From Adhaeribacter pallidiroseus (GTDB taxonomy: Bacteria > Bacteroidota > Bacteroidia > Cytophagales > Hymenobacteraceae): 64,000 bases of DNA. Within the stretch, counting starts at the first letter, position 1, and each line of letters starts with the position of its first letter. Both the position numbers and the translations under genes were made by a program. Where the stretch lies: the NCBI RefSeq assembly GCF_003340495.1, contig NZ_QASA01000001.1, positions 4,650,001 to 4,714,000 on the forward strand, given 5' to 3'. Positions 28,534 through 39,487 of the stretch are shown here, piece after piece. Under the pieces are notes generated by a model, which searched no databases, was not told the DNA's origin, and saw only the letters and a list, made by a program, of their open reading frames with translations.

Positions 28534-29967
28534 ATGGCTAAATCCATTTCTACCCTGCTTTGTTTGTTGTTTTTCTCGTTGGGGCTGGTTAAACCCGTAC
28601 AAGCCACCCATATATTAGGCGGTGAAATCATGTACCAGTCTGATACCACCGCTTTAGCCAATCCACTGCACTATTTTTTTAAATTAGTTATTTATCAGGA
28701 TGGAAACACCGTGGCCGATATGCCTTCCTCTACTTTGTATTTTGGCGATGGAATCTTCCGTACTTCTGATAGAGCAAGTAAAAAATTAATTGAAAGCTCT
28801 TGTGTTGCCGTTTACCGGTCTACTTATTATTTTGATTATACTTTTGCCGGCCCAGGCACTTATACGGTTGCGTACCGGGAGATAAACCGTGACAAACAAA
28901 TTCAAAATATTGAAAATGCAGTGGATCAAGCTTTTGTTATTACTGCCCAAATAACGGCTGATGCATTTGAGAAAGTAAATACTTCGCCTCGGTTTATTCT
29001 ACCAATTCTTCCCTGCGCCATACAGAATCAACCTTTCCGGCATAGCCTGGCTACCACTGATTTAGATAAAGATAGTTTAGTATACGAGTTAATCACGCTC
29101 TTAAGTAGTACCAATTCCAATTCTAATGACAACTTTTCGGTAAAAAACGTAACAGGCTACACTTTGCCGCAACAGGTAAGTCTTAATTCTAAAACCGGCG
29201 AATTTATTTGGGATAAGCCCGGTCTGCTTGGCCGCTACAGTTTTGCCGTACGCGTAAAAAAATTTAGGAATAACCGGATAATAGGCAGTACCCTGCGCGA
29301 CTTCGTAGTTATGGTTACGCCAGACCCTAACAATTTCACCCAAGTTTTTACCATCGAAAACCGCTCCGAACTTTCAATTACCGATGACAATCAGATTTCC
29401 TTAACTCCAGGTCAACCGCTCGAATTAAAAGTAAAATACCAAACCAGCGGCCAAGCTACAAACCTGAATGCTTATTCGGAGTTATATCAATGGCAACCGT
29501 TTACAATAGATACCACAGCCACTACCAATAGCATCACGGCCGAGCTAACCTTAAACCCCGAAGAAGCCTGGCGGCGTAGCCAACCGTATATTTTAGTTTT
29601 TCGGGGTACTTCCGAATTAAACGGCGTGCTGGCGCAGCAAGATTTTACCATTACGCTGGTAGCTACCCCCAAACTGGTAAGTGGTGGCATTAATCCGGAT
29701 CCCGGAGAAGTAGCCCCTGATCAAAAAGATTTATTTGTAGTTTATCCGAATCCGGCGCAAAATCACTTTTGGGTAAAAAATCAAAAGCAACTGCCCCGCA
29801 CCCGGTATGTATTGTATAACGCTCTGCAGCAACAAATTTTAATAACCGAGTTAAATAAGCTAAATACCCGCATTACGTTACCAACCATAGCCAACGGAAT
29901 CTATTTTTACCAGATTTTAGCCGAAAATGGCAAGGTATTGCAAAGCGGCAAATTACTTATTGAATAA
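28534..29967 (+). CDS. T9SS-exported surface protein, adhesin-like
   Basis: A 477-residue secreted protein. The signal peptide ends near VQA and the mature part begins THILGGEIMYQ, a start typical of Bacteroidetes Ig/cadherin-like surface proteins. The centre is made of beta-sandwich repeats (ATTDLDKDSLVYELITLL and FIWDKPGLLGRYSFAVRVKK are cadherin/Ig-like stretches). The C-terminal sorting domain (about 400-477, VYPNPAQNHFWVKNQ ... GIYFYQILAENGKV) marks it as type IX secretion cargo. No enzymatic motif seen, so an adhesive or structural role is inferred. Confidence 0.82.
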   Translation: MAKSISTLLCLLFFSLGLVKPVQATHILGGEIMYQSDTTALANPLHYFFKLVIYQDGNTVADMPSSTLYFGDGIFRTSDRASKKLIESSCVAVYRSTYYFDYTFAGPGTYTVAYREINRDKQIQNIENAVDQAFVITAQITADAFEKVNTSPRFILPILPCAIQNQPFRHSLATTDLDKDSLVYELITLLSSTNSNSNDNFSVKNVTGYTLPQQVSLNSKTGEFIWDKPGLLGRYSFAVRVKKFRNNRIIGSTLRDFVVMVTPDPNNFTQVFTIENRSELSITDDNQISLTPGQPLELKVKYQTSGQATNLNAYSELYQWQPFTIDTTATTNSITAELTLNPEEAWRRSQPYILVFRGTSELNGVLAQQDFTITLVATPKLVSGGINPDPGEVAPDQKDLFVVYPNPAQNHFWVKNQKQLPRTRYVLYNALQQQILITELNKLNTRITLPTIANGIYFYQILAENGKVLQSGKLLIE

Positions 29968-29992
29968 ATTCTTTTGCCATCTCTCTTAAATT

Positions 29993-30034
29993 AAGCCCCG
30001 AATTACTATAGCCTCTTTCATTAATTCGGGGCTT
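29993..30034 (+). terminator. Intrinsic terminator
   Basis: 13-bp perfect stem AAGCCCCGAATTA (29993-30005) and complement (30022-30034), then a T-rich tail. It ends the T9SS cargo gene. Confidence 0.88.
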
Positions 30035-30234
30035 GTTTTTCTCTATTTTACAAACAAATTAAATAGTATTCAGGATTTGTCCAATCTCATCTAGATTCCA
30101 CCTTTTATCTGATAGCCTGATTTTAAAAAAATCATTAATGAGATGTAGTTGTTAATTTTTTAATCTTAAGCTTATTTTTAAATTTTTTATAAGATTCTAC
30201 CCTAAACCTCTGTTATTTATAAATACATTTGGTA

Positions 30235-30266
30235 TTTGCACAATAAGAATCATCGTGTTATCTTTG
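30235..30266 (+). promoter_or_regulatory. Promoter of the metH riboswitch leader
   Basis: Bacteroidetes-type promoter: -33 TTTG (30235-30238), 20-bp spacer, -7 TATCTTTG (30259-30266). The start of transcription would be a few bases later, right at the riboswitch. Confidence 0.75.
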
Positions 30267-30271
30267 CACCA

Positions 30272-30383
30272 CTTATCAAGAAAGACGGAGGGACTTGGCC
30301 CGTTGATGTCTTAGCAACCCTGGCTGGCAGGGTGCTACTTCCAGCCCCGAACGGTGCACACCGTGGGGGAAGATGAGGGTAGA
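30272..30383 (+). ncRNA. SAM-I (S-box) riboswitch upstream of metH
   Basis: S-box aptamer: CTTATCAAGA at the 5' strand, the conserved GGAGGGACTTGGCCCG core, the TTAGCAACC segment, GGTGCTACTTCC, and GAAGATGAGGG at the 3' end. P1 pairs CTTATC (30272-30277) with GATGAG (30372-30377), one G-U. S-box RNAs bind S-adenosylmethionine and turn methionine genes off. The distance to the metH ATG at 30478 is about 95 bases, holding the expression platform. Confidence 0.92.
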
Positions 30384-30417
30384 AAAGGCGTTTCGCCTGA
30401 AAAACTCAGCTCAAAAC

Positions 30418-30470
30418 TCTTGATAAGCAAAAAATTACGCCCTCCAGAAGGGTTAATCTTTTTTTGCTTA
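30418..30470 (+). promoter_or_regulatory. Predicted riboswitch expression platform hairpin
   Basis: TAAGCAAAAA (30424-30433) pairs perfectly with TTTTTGCTTA (30461-30470), with an inner CCCT/AGGG stem; it ends 8 bases before the metH ATG. TCTTGATAAG (30418-30427) overlaps its base and is the exact complement of the aptamer P1 strand CTTATCAAGA (30272-30281), so the two pairings are mutually exclusive. Whether it stops transcription or hides the start is not decided. Confidence 0.6.
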
Positions 30471-30477
30471 TAACACG

Positions 30478-33158
30478 ATGACACGCATAGAAGAAGAAGT
30501 AAAAAAACGCATCCTGGTGCTGGATGGCGCCATGGGTACGCAAATTCAAGGCTACCAACTCACCGAAGCCGATTACCGCGGCGAACGTTTCCGGGATTTT
30601 CCGCACGACCTAAAAGGCAATAACGATTTACTTTCCATTACCCGGCCCGATATTATCCGGGAAATCCACGCGAATTACTTTGCCGCCGGGGCCGACATTG
30701 CCGAAACCAATACGTTTAGCTCTACTACCGTGGGTATGGCCGATTACCACATGGAAGACTTGGTGTACGAACTCAATTACGAGTCGGCCAGAATAGCCCG
30801 GGAAGTAGCCGATGAATATACCGCGCAAAACCCGGATAAGCCGCGCTTTGTAGCGGGTTCCATTGGCCCGACCAATCGTACCGCTTCCATGTCGCCGGAT
30901 GTAAATAACCCGGCCTTCCGGGCCATTACCTACGACGAATTAGTAGAAGCGTATACCGGGCAGATTGAAGGTTTGATTGACGGTGGTGTAGATGCTTTAC
31001 TGGTAGAAACTATTTTTGATACACTCAACGCCAAAGCCGCCCTGTTTGCCATTGATCAATATTCGCAGCGCACCGGCAAACGCATCCCCATCATGGTATC
31101 GGGTACCATTACCGACGCCAGCGGCCGGACTTTATCGGGTCAAACGGTAGAAGCCTTCTTATTTTCTATTTCGCATTTACCTTTACTGAGCGTAGGTTTA
31201 AACTGCGCTTTGGGCGCGAAACAATTACGGCCGCACTTACAAACCCTAGCCAAAGAAGCGAAGTTTTACGTAAGTGCGCACCCGAATGCCGGTTTGCCTA
31301 ACGCTTTTGGCGAGTACGATGAAACACCGGAGCAAATGGCCGCGCATATCCACGATTTTCTGGAAAACAATTTTGTCAATATTATCGGGGGTTGTTGTGG
31401 CACGTCGCCGGCGCACATTAAAGCCATTGCCCAGGAAGCAGCTAAATATCCGCCCCGCGCTATTCCGCAATTACCCGCCTTACCCAAATTAAGCGGTTTA
31501 GAGCCGCTCACGATCTTCGAAGGTTCTACCTTTGTGAACATTGGCGAACGCACCAACGTAACCGGTTCCAAGAAATTCGCTCGGCTTATTCTGAATGAGC
31601 AATACGAAGAAGCTTTAGCTATTGCGCGCGAACAGGTAGAAAATGGCGCCCAGATTATCGACGTGAACATGGACGAAGGCATGCTCGATTCGGAGAAAGC
31701 CATGGTTCATTTTTTAAATTTAATTGCCTCCGAGCCTGATATTTCGCGCGTACCCATCATGATTGACTCCTCGAAGTGGAGCGTGATTGAGGCTGGTTTA
31801 AAATGTGTGCAAGGTAAAGGCATTGTTAACTCAATCAGCTTAAAAGAAGGCGAAGAAAAATTTAAAGAAATTGCCCGTAAAGTACTGAGTTACGGTGCGG
31901 CCGTGGTAGTAATGGCTTTCGACGAACAAGGCCAGGCTGATTCTTACGAACGCCGCATTGAAATCTGCGAACGCGCTTACAACATCCTGACCAAAGAAGT
32001 AGGCTTTCCGGCCGAAGACATTATTTTCGACCCCAATATACTCACCGTGGCTACGGGCATGGAGGAGCATAACAATTACGCCATCGACTTTATTAACGCT
32101 ACCCGCTGGATAAAAGAAAACTTGCCGGGGGTGCGCGTGAGCGGTGGGGTAAGTAACGTATCCTTCTCCTTCCGGGGTAATGATTTGGTGCGCGAAGCCA
32201 TTCACACAGTATTTTTATACCACGCCATTAAAGCTGGGCTGGACATGGGAATTGTAAATGCCGGCCAGATTGAGGTGTATGAAGAAATTCCGAAAGACCT
32301 GCTCCAGTTAGTAGAAGATGTATTGTTTAATCGCCGGCTCGATGCCACCGAGCGCTTGATTGAACACGCCGAAAAAATAAAAAACAAAGGCAAAGAAATT
32401 GTAAAAGACGAAGCCTGGCGCAACGCCCCCGTGCAGGAACGTTTAACGCACTCGCTGGTAAAAGGCATTACCGATTACATTGACATTGATATTGAAGAAG
32501 CCCGTCAGCAATACGAAAGGCCTTTGGAAGTAATTGAAGGTCCCTTGATGGCTGGGATGAATGTGGTAGGCGATTTATTCGGTGCCGGTAAAATGTTTTT
32601 ACCGCAGGTAGTCAAAAGCGCCCGCGTGATGAAAAAAGCGGTGGCGTATTTACTCCCGTTTATTGAAGCGGAAAAGGATAGAGTAGCAGCTTTGTTGCCC
32701 CACCCCCACCCCCTCCCCGGAGGAGAGGGGAGCTTTGCTGATAATTATGTTAAACCGATACCCCCTGAAAAATATACTAGGTTAAAAGAATTAGCGCGGG
32801 TGCATCGTAAAACCCCAACTAAAGCAGAGAATATACTATGGCAGGAGCTGCGGGGTAAGAAGTTGGATGGATTTAAGTTCCGGCGGCAACATGCTTTTGA
32901 AGACTATATTGTCGATTTTATTTGCCTAAAACAAAAATTAGTAATAGAAGTAGACGGCGAATACCACGAACAACAGCAGGAATACGACACACTTCGTACC
33001 GAATTCTTGCAAGGTTTAGGCTACCGGGTACTGCGCATCACCAACAACGAAGTAGAGCAAAACCTCCAAACGGTACTCCAAACTATAAAAAAGAACTCCA
33101 CAAAGAGCTATCAAAAGAAAACTCCCCTCTCCCCCGGGGAGGGGCCGGGGGTGGGGCC

Positions 33159-33186
<28 letters not shown>
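30478..33186 (+). CDS. metH: Methionine synthase MetH, N-terminal modules, with in-frame DUF559 nuclease insertion
   Basis: Cobalamin-dependent methionine synthase. Frame 30478-32696 holds the homocysteine domain (zinc cysteines in GLNCALG and GGCCGTSP), the folate domain (starting near [16 protein letters not shown]) and the B12 cap domain ([29 protein letters not shown] block). The same frame runs on without a stop through an inserted 461-bp element encoding a DUF559 nuclease domain and ends at 33186. Without the insert, this part (about 740 residues) plus the downstream piece (488) would give about 1227 residues, the size of E. coli MetH. The insertion is at the cap/Rossmann linker. A SAM riboswitch is upstream and metF downstream. 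Confidence 0.9.
32697..33157 (+). mobile_element. DUF559 nuclease element with 35-bp inverted repeats inside metH
   Basis: 461-bp insertion bounded by GC-rich inverted repeats at 32697-32731 and 33123-33157, matching at 32 of 35 positions (start GCCCCACCCCC, end GAGAGGGGA). Between them lies a complete DUF559 / Vsr-like PD-(D/E)XK domain: [32 protein letters not shown] and [12 protein letters not shown] carry the catalytic Asp and Glu-x-Asp. All of it is translated in the metH frame. No intein motifs, transposase or clear target duplication is seen. Similar nuclease genes flanked by such GC-rich repeats occur elsewhere in Bacteroidetes (recalled, not checked). Confidence 0.8.
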
Positions 33187-34622
<1,436 letters not shown>

Positions 34623-34636
34623 ATAAAATAAAATTA

Positions 34637-34728
34637 GAAATTATGAATTAGAAATTAGACTTGGCTCCGGAGCAAAAATTTAAAATTTTCGGCCATTTCT
34701 AATTTCTAATTTTTAATTCATAATTCCT
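34637..34728. repeat. AT-rich inverted repeat between metH and metF
   Basis: ATTATGAATTAGAAATTAGA near 34640-34660 is matched, with a small interruption, by TTCTAATTTCTAATTTTTAATTCATAAT near 34697-34724. It could form a long weak hairpin between the two genes, damping read-through, or be an intergenic repeat. Exact ends are approximate. Confidence 0.5.
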
Positions 34729-34731
34729 GAC

Positions 34732-35685
34732 ATGAAAGTAACCGAACATATCGCAAACGCGACAAAAACGCTTTTTTCTTTTGAGATTTTACCGCCGGTA
34801 AAAGGTACCAGCATCCAATCCATTTACAACGGCATCGACCCGTTGATGGAGTTTAAGCCGCCATTTATTAACGTTACTTACCACCGCGAAGAATACGTGT
34901 TTAAGGAACGAGAAAATGGCTTGCTCGAAAAAATCAGCATTCGCAAACGGCCGGGTACCGTAGGCATTTGCTCGGCTATTATGCATAAATACAATGTAGA
35001 TGCCGTACCGCATATTATTTGTGGAGGCTTTAGCCGGGAAGAAACCGAAAATGCCTTAATGGACCTTAACTTCTTGGGCATTGATAACGTGCTGGTTTTA
35101 CGCGGCGATTCTATTAAAACCGAAACCCAGTTTCGGCCGCATCCTGATGGACATGCATACGCATCAGATTTACTCAAACAAATTTGTGATTTGAATAACG
35201 GCAACTATCTGGACGAAGACATTGCCAACCCGGTGCCTACTAATTTTTGCGCCGGCGTAGCCGGTTACCCCGAAAAACACAGTGAAGCGCCCAATCTGGA
35301 AATCGATTTGAAATACCTGAAGATGAAAGTTGACATGGGCGCGCAGTACATCATTACGCAAATGTTTTTCGATAATCAAAAGTATTTCAACTTTGTAAAA
35401 GCTTGTCGCGAACATGGCATCAACGTACCCATTATTCCGGGCATTAAACCGCTTACCGTAAAGAACCAATTGCGCATGTTACCCAACTTGTTTCACATCG
35501 ATATTCCGAATGATTTAGTGCAGGCCATTGATAGCGCTCCAACGCCGCAAGCGGTACGCCAGGTAGGTATTGAATGGGCCACGCAGCAGTGTAAAGAGTT
35601 GGTTCAATTCGGGGTGCCTTGCCTGCATTTTTATACCATGAGTAAATCCGAGGCAACCGCCGCCATCGCCAAAGAAATTTTTTAA
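34732..35685 (+). CDS. metF: Methylenetetrahydrofolate reductase [NAD(P)H]
   Basis: Reduces 5,10-methylene-THF to 5-methyl-THF, the methyl donor used by MetH just upstream. The 317-residue length is normal. Family blocks are clear: FSFEILPPVKG at the N-terminus (catalytic Glu), NVTYHREE, GGFSREETENALMDL, NVLVLRGD (FAD pocket), and GAQYIITQMFFD. It follows metH by about 110 bp on the same strand, so the SAM riboswitch probably controls both if transcription reads through the inverted repeat. A strong terminator follows. Confidence 0.95.
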   Translation: MKVTEHIANATKTLFSFEILPPVKGTSIQSIYNGIDPLMEFKPPFINVTYHREEYVFKERENGLLEKISIRKRPGTVGICSAIMHKYNVDAVPHIICGGFSREETENALMDLNFLGIDNVLVLRGDSIKTETQFRPHPDGHAYASDLLKQICDLNNGNYLDEDIANPVPTNFCAGVAGYPEKHSEAPNLEIDLKYLKMKVDMGAQYIITQMFFDNQKYFNFVKACREHGINVPIIPGIKPLTVKNQLRMLPNLFHIDIPNDLVQAIDSAPTPQAVRQVGIEWATQQCKELVQFGVPCLHFYTMSKSEATAAIAKEIF

Positions 35686-35706
35686 AAAATTCTTTTGAGT
35701 TCTATC

Positions 35707-35744
35707 AAAGGCCAGTTGACTTTCCCGTTAACTGGCCTTTTTTG
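35707..35744 (+). terminator. Intrinsic terminator of the methionine operon
   Basis: 11-bp perfect stem AAAGGCCAGTT (35707-35717) and complement (35730-35740), 12-base loop, followed by T-run. Confidence 0.9.
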
Positions 35745-35866
35745 TTTTCTAACAGTTTTAAGTTGACCCAAGGAAATATTCTTGCTTAATGCTGGATTAA
35801 GAACCAACACAACTTATAGTGAGCATTAAAAGTACTGGTGTATACCATCATCATCAAACTAGTTTT

Positions 35867-36595
35867 ATGCTGCAACAATTTCTGGAACGTGCCATTCCCT
35901 CTTGGGAATTAATCTGGCAACTCGGTCCGTTTATTTTTGGGTACGTGTTGGTAGTAGCTTTATTGGTTTCGCATTTAAAAAAGCAGCACCGGGTACGCAC
36001 AGCTTACACTCGTAAAATTTTTCATTTTTTAATTTTTTCTACCGCCAGCATTTTTCAGGTAAAGTACGGTTTACCCGCGGTTATATTGTTTGGCAGTATT
36101 GTAAGTTTATTCGTGTTATATGCGGTATTTAAAGGCGACCACTTCCCCTTCTACGAGGTAATGGCCCGGCAATCCGACCGGCCACATCGTACTTTATTTA
36201 TTTTAATACCTTTAATAACTACTGCCCTAGGTGGCGTTCTATCAAACCTCTTTTTTTTAAAATTTGCCTTCATCGGCTATCTGGTAGGTGGCTGGGGCGA
36301 TGCCGTAGGCGAGCCAGTGGGTTCGCGCTGGGGCAAACACCGCTACCAGGTGCCATCGTTGCTGGGCGTAAAGGCCACTCGTAGTTTAGAAGGCTCCGGC
36401 GCCGTAGCATTTGTGAGTATCGTGGTGGCTTTTCTGGGGCTTTACTTTATTGGCTATCCGTTATCAAATTGCTTAAAAACCGCGGTTGTTTGTGGACTAG
36501 GCGGTGCCGCTATTGAATCAGTCAGCAACCACGGCCTCGATAATTTAACCATGCAGCTTACGGCAGCTGGTCTGGCTTATTGGCTATTAGCTTAA
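35867..36595 (+). CDS. Phytol/dolichol kinase-like membrane protein
   Basis: Integral membrane protein of about 242 residues with seven or so hydrophobic segments, in the phytol kinase / dolichol kinase / CDP-diglyceride synthetase-like superfamily. The signature RKIFHFLIFS after the first segment, the GGWGDAVGEPVGSRWGKH motif (Asp/Glu near the nucleotide site) and SLEGSGAVAF are all present. The ATG at 35867 is preferred over the GTG at 35819 because the segment from it begins the membrane domain. Isoprenoid alcohol phosphorylation is the family activity; the actual lipid is unknown. Confidence 0.82.
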   Translation: MLQQFLERAIPSWELIWQLGPFIFGYVLVVALLVSHLKKQHRVRTAYTRKIFHFLIFSTASIFQVKYGLPAVILFGSIVSLFVLYAVFKGDHFPFYEVMARQSDRPHRTLFILIPLITTALGGVLSNLFFLKFAFIGYLVGGWGDAVGEPVGSRWGKHRYQVPSLLGVKATRSLEGSGAVAFVSIVVAFLGLYFIGYPLSNCLKTAVVCGLGGAAIESVSNHGLDNLTMQLTAAGLAYWLLA

Positions 36596-36811
36596 AATCA
36601 ACCTTTTTAGCCAATCTTATAACGTTACTTTTCCTCTGTAAGAATCGCTGCAAAAATTCAGTATAAAAAGCGGCTCTGTGCTTAAGTTTTCTAACGGAAT
36701 AATTACTATACTTGTACCGGTCCGATTTTTTTTGACCATACTTTAGTAAGTCATTGATTTAATAGCAGTTAAAAATTTTGCTCATTTTTAGATTTCTACA
36801 CCCTTAACCTT

Positions 36812-37624
36812 ATGCGCAAATTGCACTACTTTCTACTAATAGCTTTTTCTGGTATTTTAATTATTTCTGGCTGTAAATCCGGTTCCGGCGCACAATCCTC
36901 CACGAGTACTTCTGCTGCGATGGCTGGCCCGAAAGACACCCGTTTGTTTGAAATGCGGGTTTATTACGCGCATCCCGGCAAATTAGCCGACCTGGAAAAC
37001 CGATTCCGGACCAATACTACCCGGATTTTTGAAAAACACGGCATGACCAATATTGGCTACTGGCTACCCCTGGAGAATCCAGACAATAAACTGATTTATA
37101 TTCTGGCTTACCCGAACCGCGAAGCCCGTGATGCTTCCTGGCAGGCTTTCGGCTCCGATCCGGAGTGGAAAGAAGTGGCTTCTAAATCCGAAGAAAACGG
37201 TAAACTGGTAGCTAAAGTAGACCAGTTGTTTATGGAAACGACTGATTATTCGCCGGCCATTACCTTGAAAAAAGCTACGCCGGAGCGTACTTTTGAGCTA
37301 CGCACGTATACCACCACGCCCAATAACTTAGTAAACCTCGATGCCCGTTTCCGGGACCATACTATGGGATTATTTAGCAAATACGGTATGGAAAACATTG
37401 TTTACTTTCATCCGGTAGCGGGCCAGCCGGGAGCCGAAAATACCTTGGTTTATCTATTAGCGCATAAAAGCCAGGAAGCCGGCTTAGCTTCTTTCGATGC
37501 TTTCCGGGTAGATCCGGAGTGGGTAAAAGTAAAAGCAGCTTCGGAAGTAAAAGGAGGCGGATCTTTAACCACCAAAGTAGAATCGGTTTACATGAAACCG
37601 ACGGATTACTCCCCCATGAAATAA
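36812..37624 (+). CDS. NIPSNAP-family lipoprotein, two domains
   Basis: A 270-residue putative lipoprotein: the N-terminal hydrophobic run ends IISGC, giving a lipidated Cys at about residue 21. Two NIPSNAP domains follow, about 45-140 (LFEMRVYYAHPGKLADLENR) and about 155-268 (FELRTYTTTPNNLVNLDARF), both with the dimeric alpha-beta barrel pattern and the repeated pattern DxxWQAFGSDPEW/SFDAFRVDPEW. They arose by internal duplication. Bacterial NIPSNAP proteins have no settled role. Followed by a terminator. Confidence 0.85.
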   Translation: MRKLHYFLLIAFSGILIISGCKSGSGAQSSTSTSAAMAGPKDTRLFEMRVYYAHPGKLADLENRFRTNTTRIFEKHGMTNIGYWLPLENPDNKLIYILAYPNREARDASWQAFGSDPEWKEVASKSEENGKLVAKVDQLFMETTDYSPAITLKKATPERTFELRTYTTTPNNLVNLDARFRDHTMGLFSKYGMENIVYFHPVAGQPGAENTLVYLLAHKSQEAGLASFDAFRVDPEWVKVKAASEVKGGGSLTTKVESVYMKPTDYSPMK

Positions 37625-37664
37625 AAAATACCTGGTACAGCAATCCATATTCAGGCTATTCAAC

Positions 37665-37700
37665 AAAAGCACTTACCTTCCACAGTAAGTGCTTTTTGTT
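37665..37700 (+). terminator. Intrinsic terminator
   Basis: 12-bp perfect stem AAAAGCACTTAC (37665-37676) and complement (37685-37696), then T-rich sequence. Confidence 0.88.
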
Positions 37701-37747
37701 TGATCAAACCAGAACGAACGTCCACTTTTTTAAATTTTAAAAATTTT

Positions 37748-38029
37748 GTCAGTCTGCCATGCAACAGATAGCCTGAGCCAGGTGCAAGTGTTGACGCTAA
37801 ACTGTTCGAGCGGTCAGCGAGTTTTTAGCGTCTTGATCTTTTTGGTTCTTTTGTATCAAGACAAAAAGAACAAATACCTCAGCAATGAAACAACTTCACT
37901 AAGCAATAAAGCAACTCCGGCAGCTATGCGAACAATAATTAACTGGTAAGTAGCCAATGTAACAGTCGCAGCTATGCAAACGAAAGCTTTTTAAATTAAA
38001 AGACACGGAAGTAAATCCGCGTCATCGTA
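37748..38029 (+). repeat. Dispersed repeat, copy 2
   Basis: Second copy of the family at 1090 and 50707, on the plus strand. The stem GACGCTAAA/TTTAGCGTC and the TTCTTTTG/CAAAAAGAA pair are kept, while the loop (CTGTTCGAGCGG...) differs. The left arm seen in copies 1 and 3 is missing, and its small frame (37746-37949) changes after a T-run relative to copy 1. It lies between the NIPSNAP terminator and the ebo promoter. Confidence 0.7.
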
Positions 38030-38187
38030 AAATATAAAGCACAAGCGATGCAACTACAAAACCCATGCTTCTGCTCACTTCCCAAGCACCTTCAAAAATT
38101 AGAAAATTTTAAAAATTATAGCGCTTTACAAATCAAAAGTAAAAGGCAATGATAAAAATCATTTCTAATATAAAAGAAACCTAATAT

Positions 38188-38220
38188 TTTGCCATTCAGA
38201 AGTAAATATTGTTACATTTG
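38188..38220 (+). promoter_or_regulatory. Probable promoter of the ebo operon
   Basis: -33 TTTG (38188-38191), 21-bp spacer, -7 TACATTTG (38213-38220). It is about 100 bp before the eboA start. Confidence 0.65.
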
Positions 38221-38317
38221 ACGTGCTAAAGCAAATAAGCAGCACCTTTTGGGTAATAAAATGCGTAAGCTTTTATCATCGAAAAGCTGCTTTCACTTAA
38301 ACCTGTTCTTTTCTGAT

Positions 38318-39204
38318 ATGCCAACAGCTGACCAAGAATCTGTAAAAAACTTTTTAACGGAACTTCTTACCCGCGCCACCACGCCCCCAGGAATTACCTG
38401 GCTCGAAAAACAATTAGCCGAAGCGCGAACCGAAAGCAAATTTTTCAGGCTTTTAGTATGGCTCCCCGGTTTGTCGGGAAAAAGAAATTGGAAATTACCG
38501 AAACGGACCTCGCGGCGGCGCAAGCTTTACGCCCAGGTTTTAACCCGACAGGCTGGACCGCCGACCAAACGGCCCGCACTTTATTAGCTTTGTCGTTGCC
38601 GCACCAATCGCCGGAAGAGTATGTAAAAACCCTGGATAAATTGTTTGCTACCGCCGACGTAAACGAACTAGTGGCTTTGTACGCGGCTTTACCCGTTCTA
38701 CCGTATCCGGAAAAACTCATCCCGCGCCTCGCCGAAGGCGTGCGTACGAACATGACTTTGGTGTTTGAAGCCGTTGCCTTACAAAATCCGTATCCGCACG
38801 ATTATTTGCCCGAAGAAGCCTGGAACCAGTTAGTCTTAAAATCGATCTTTACCAGCCGGTCGTTGTACCGGATCTACGGTTTAGAAAATCGCCGAAATTT
38901 GAAATTAACCCAAATGCTGTCGGATTTTGCGCACGAGCGCTGGGCCGCCGGCCGTACTTTAAGCCCGGAAGTTTGGCGCAACGTGGGTCCGTTCGTAGAC
39001 GCCGCTATCTGGCCCGATATTCAAAAGTTATTTACCCAACCCAACGATACAGAACAACAAGCCGCCGCTTTGGTATGCGCCGAAAGCAATTACCCGGCAG
39101 CGAAAACCATGCTCGACACCGTGCCGGATTTAAAAGCGAAGATTGCCAGCGGCGAACTTACCTGGGATACCATCGGCGAAGCCGTAGCTGCGCAAACCGT
39201 TTAA
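38318..39204 (+). CDS. eboA: EboA domain protein, frameshifted
   Basis: First gene of a conserved cluster whose product is thought to help make a lipid-like or prenylated metabolite that is transported (Ebo, described in cyanobacteria, algae and diverse bacteria). EboA is unique to these clusters and of unknown biochemistry. The first frame (ATG 38318, MPTADQESVKNF) is followed by LEKQLAEARTESKFF and then loses the frame; the second frame (from 38458, MAPRFVGKKKLEI) holds most of the protein (WTADQTARTLLAL, FEAVALQNPYP) to 39204. One more T in the T5 at 38441-38445 joins them. The family assignment is by overall resemblance and neighbours. Confidence 0.78.
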
Positions 39205-39487
39205 ATAGTTGTTAGTTGCTCGTTTTTCGTTATTAGTTATTCCATAAGATTTAGAAGCATCCCGGAAACAGTAAATTATGTTTATTTATTTCTGCTGGCG
39301 TACTGCATTTTTAAAATTTTGAGGAAGAATCCTAATTAGGTTATTCCGAAAAAGTACTTAAATAAAATAGATTTAAGTAACGACGCGAGATAAAATAATT
39401 GATAATTCAGGTTTTATTATCCGCATAACCAACAACTAAAACGACCAACTACTTATACTCATTCATCATCTTTATAAACGAAATAAA

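Noticed and set aside
31266-31703. 145-codon antisense frame in metH
   Set aside because: Exact antisense of a well-conserved MetH region; no independent support.
32697-33157. Intein in MetH
   Set aside because: No N-terminal Cys/Ser splicing block, no Hint-domain motifs and no terminal His-Asn; the ends are GC-rich inverted repeats instead.
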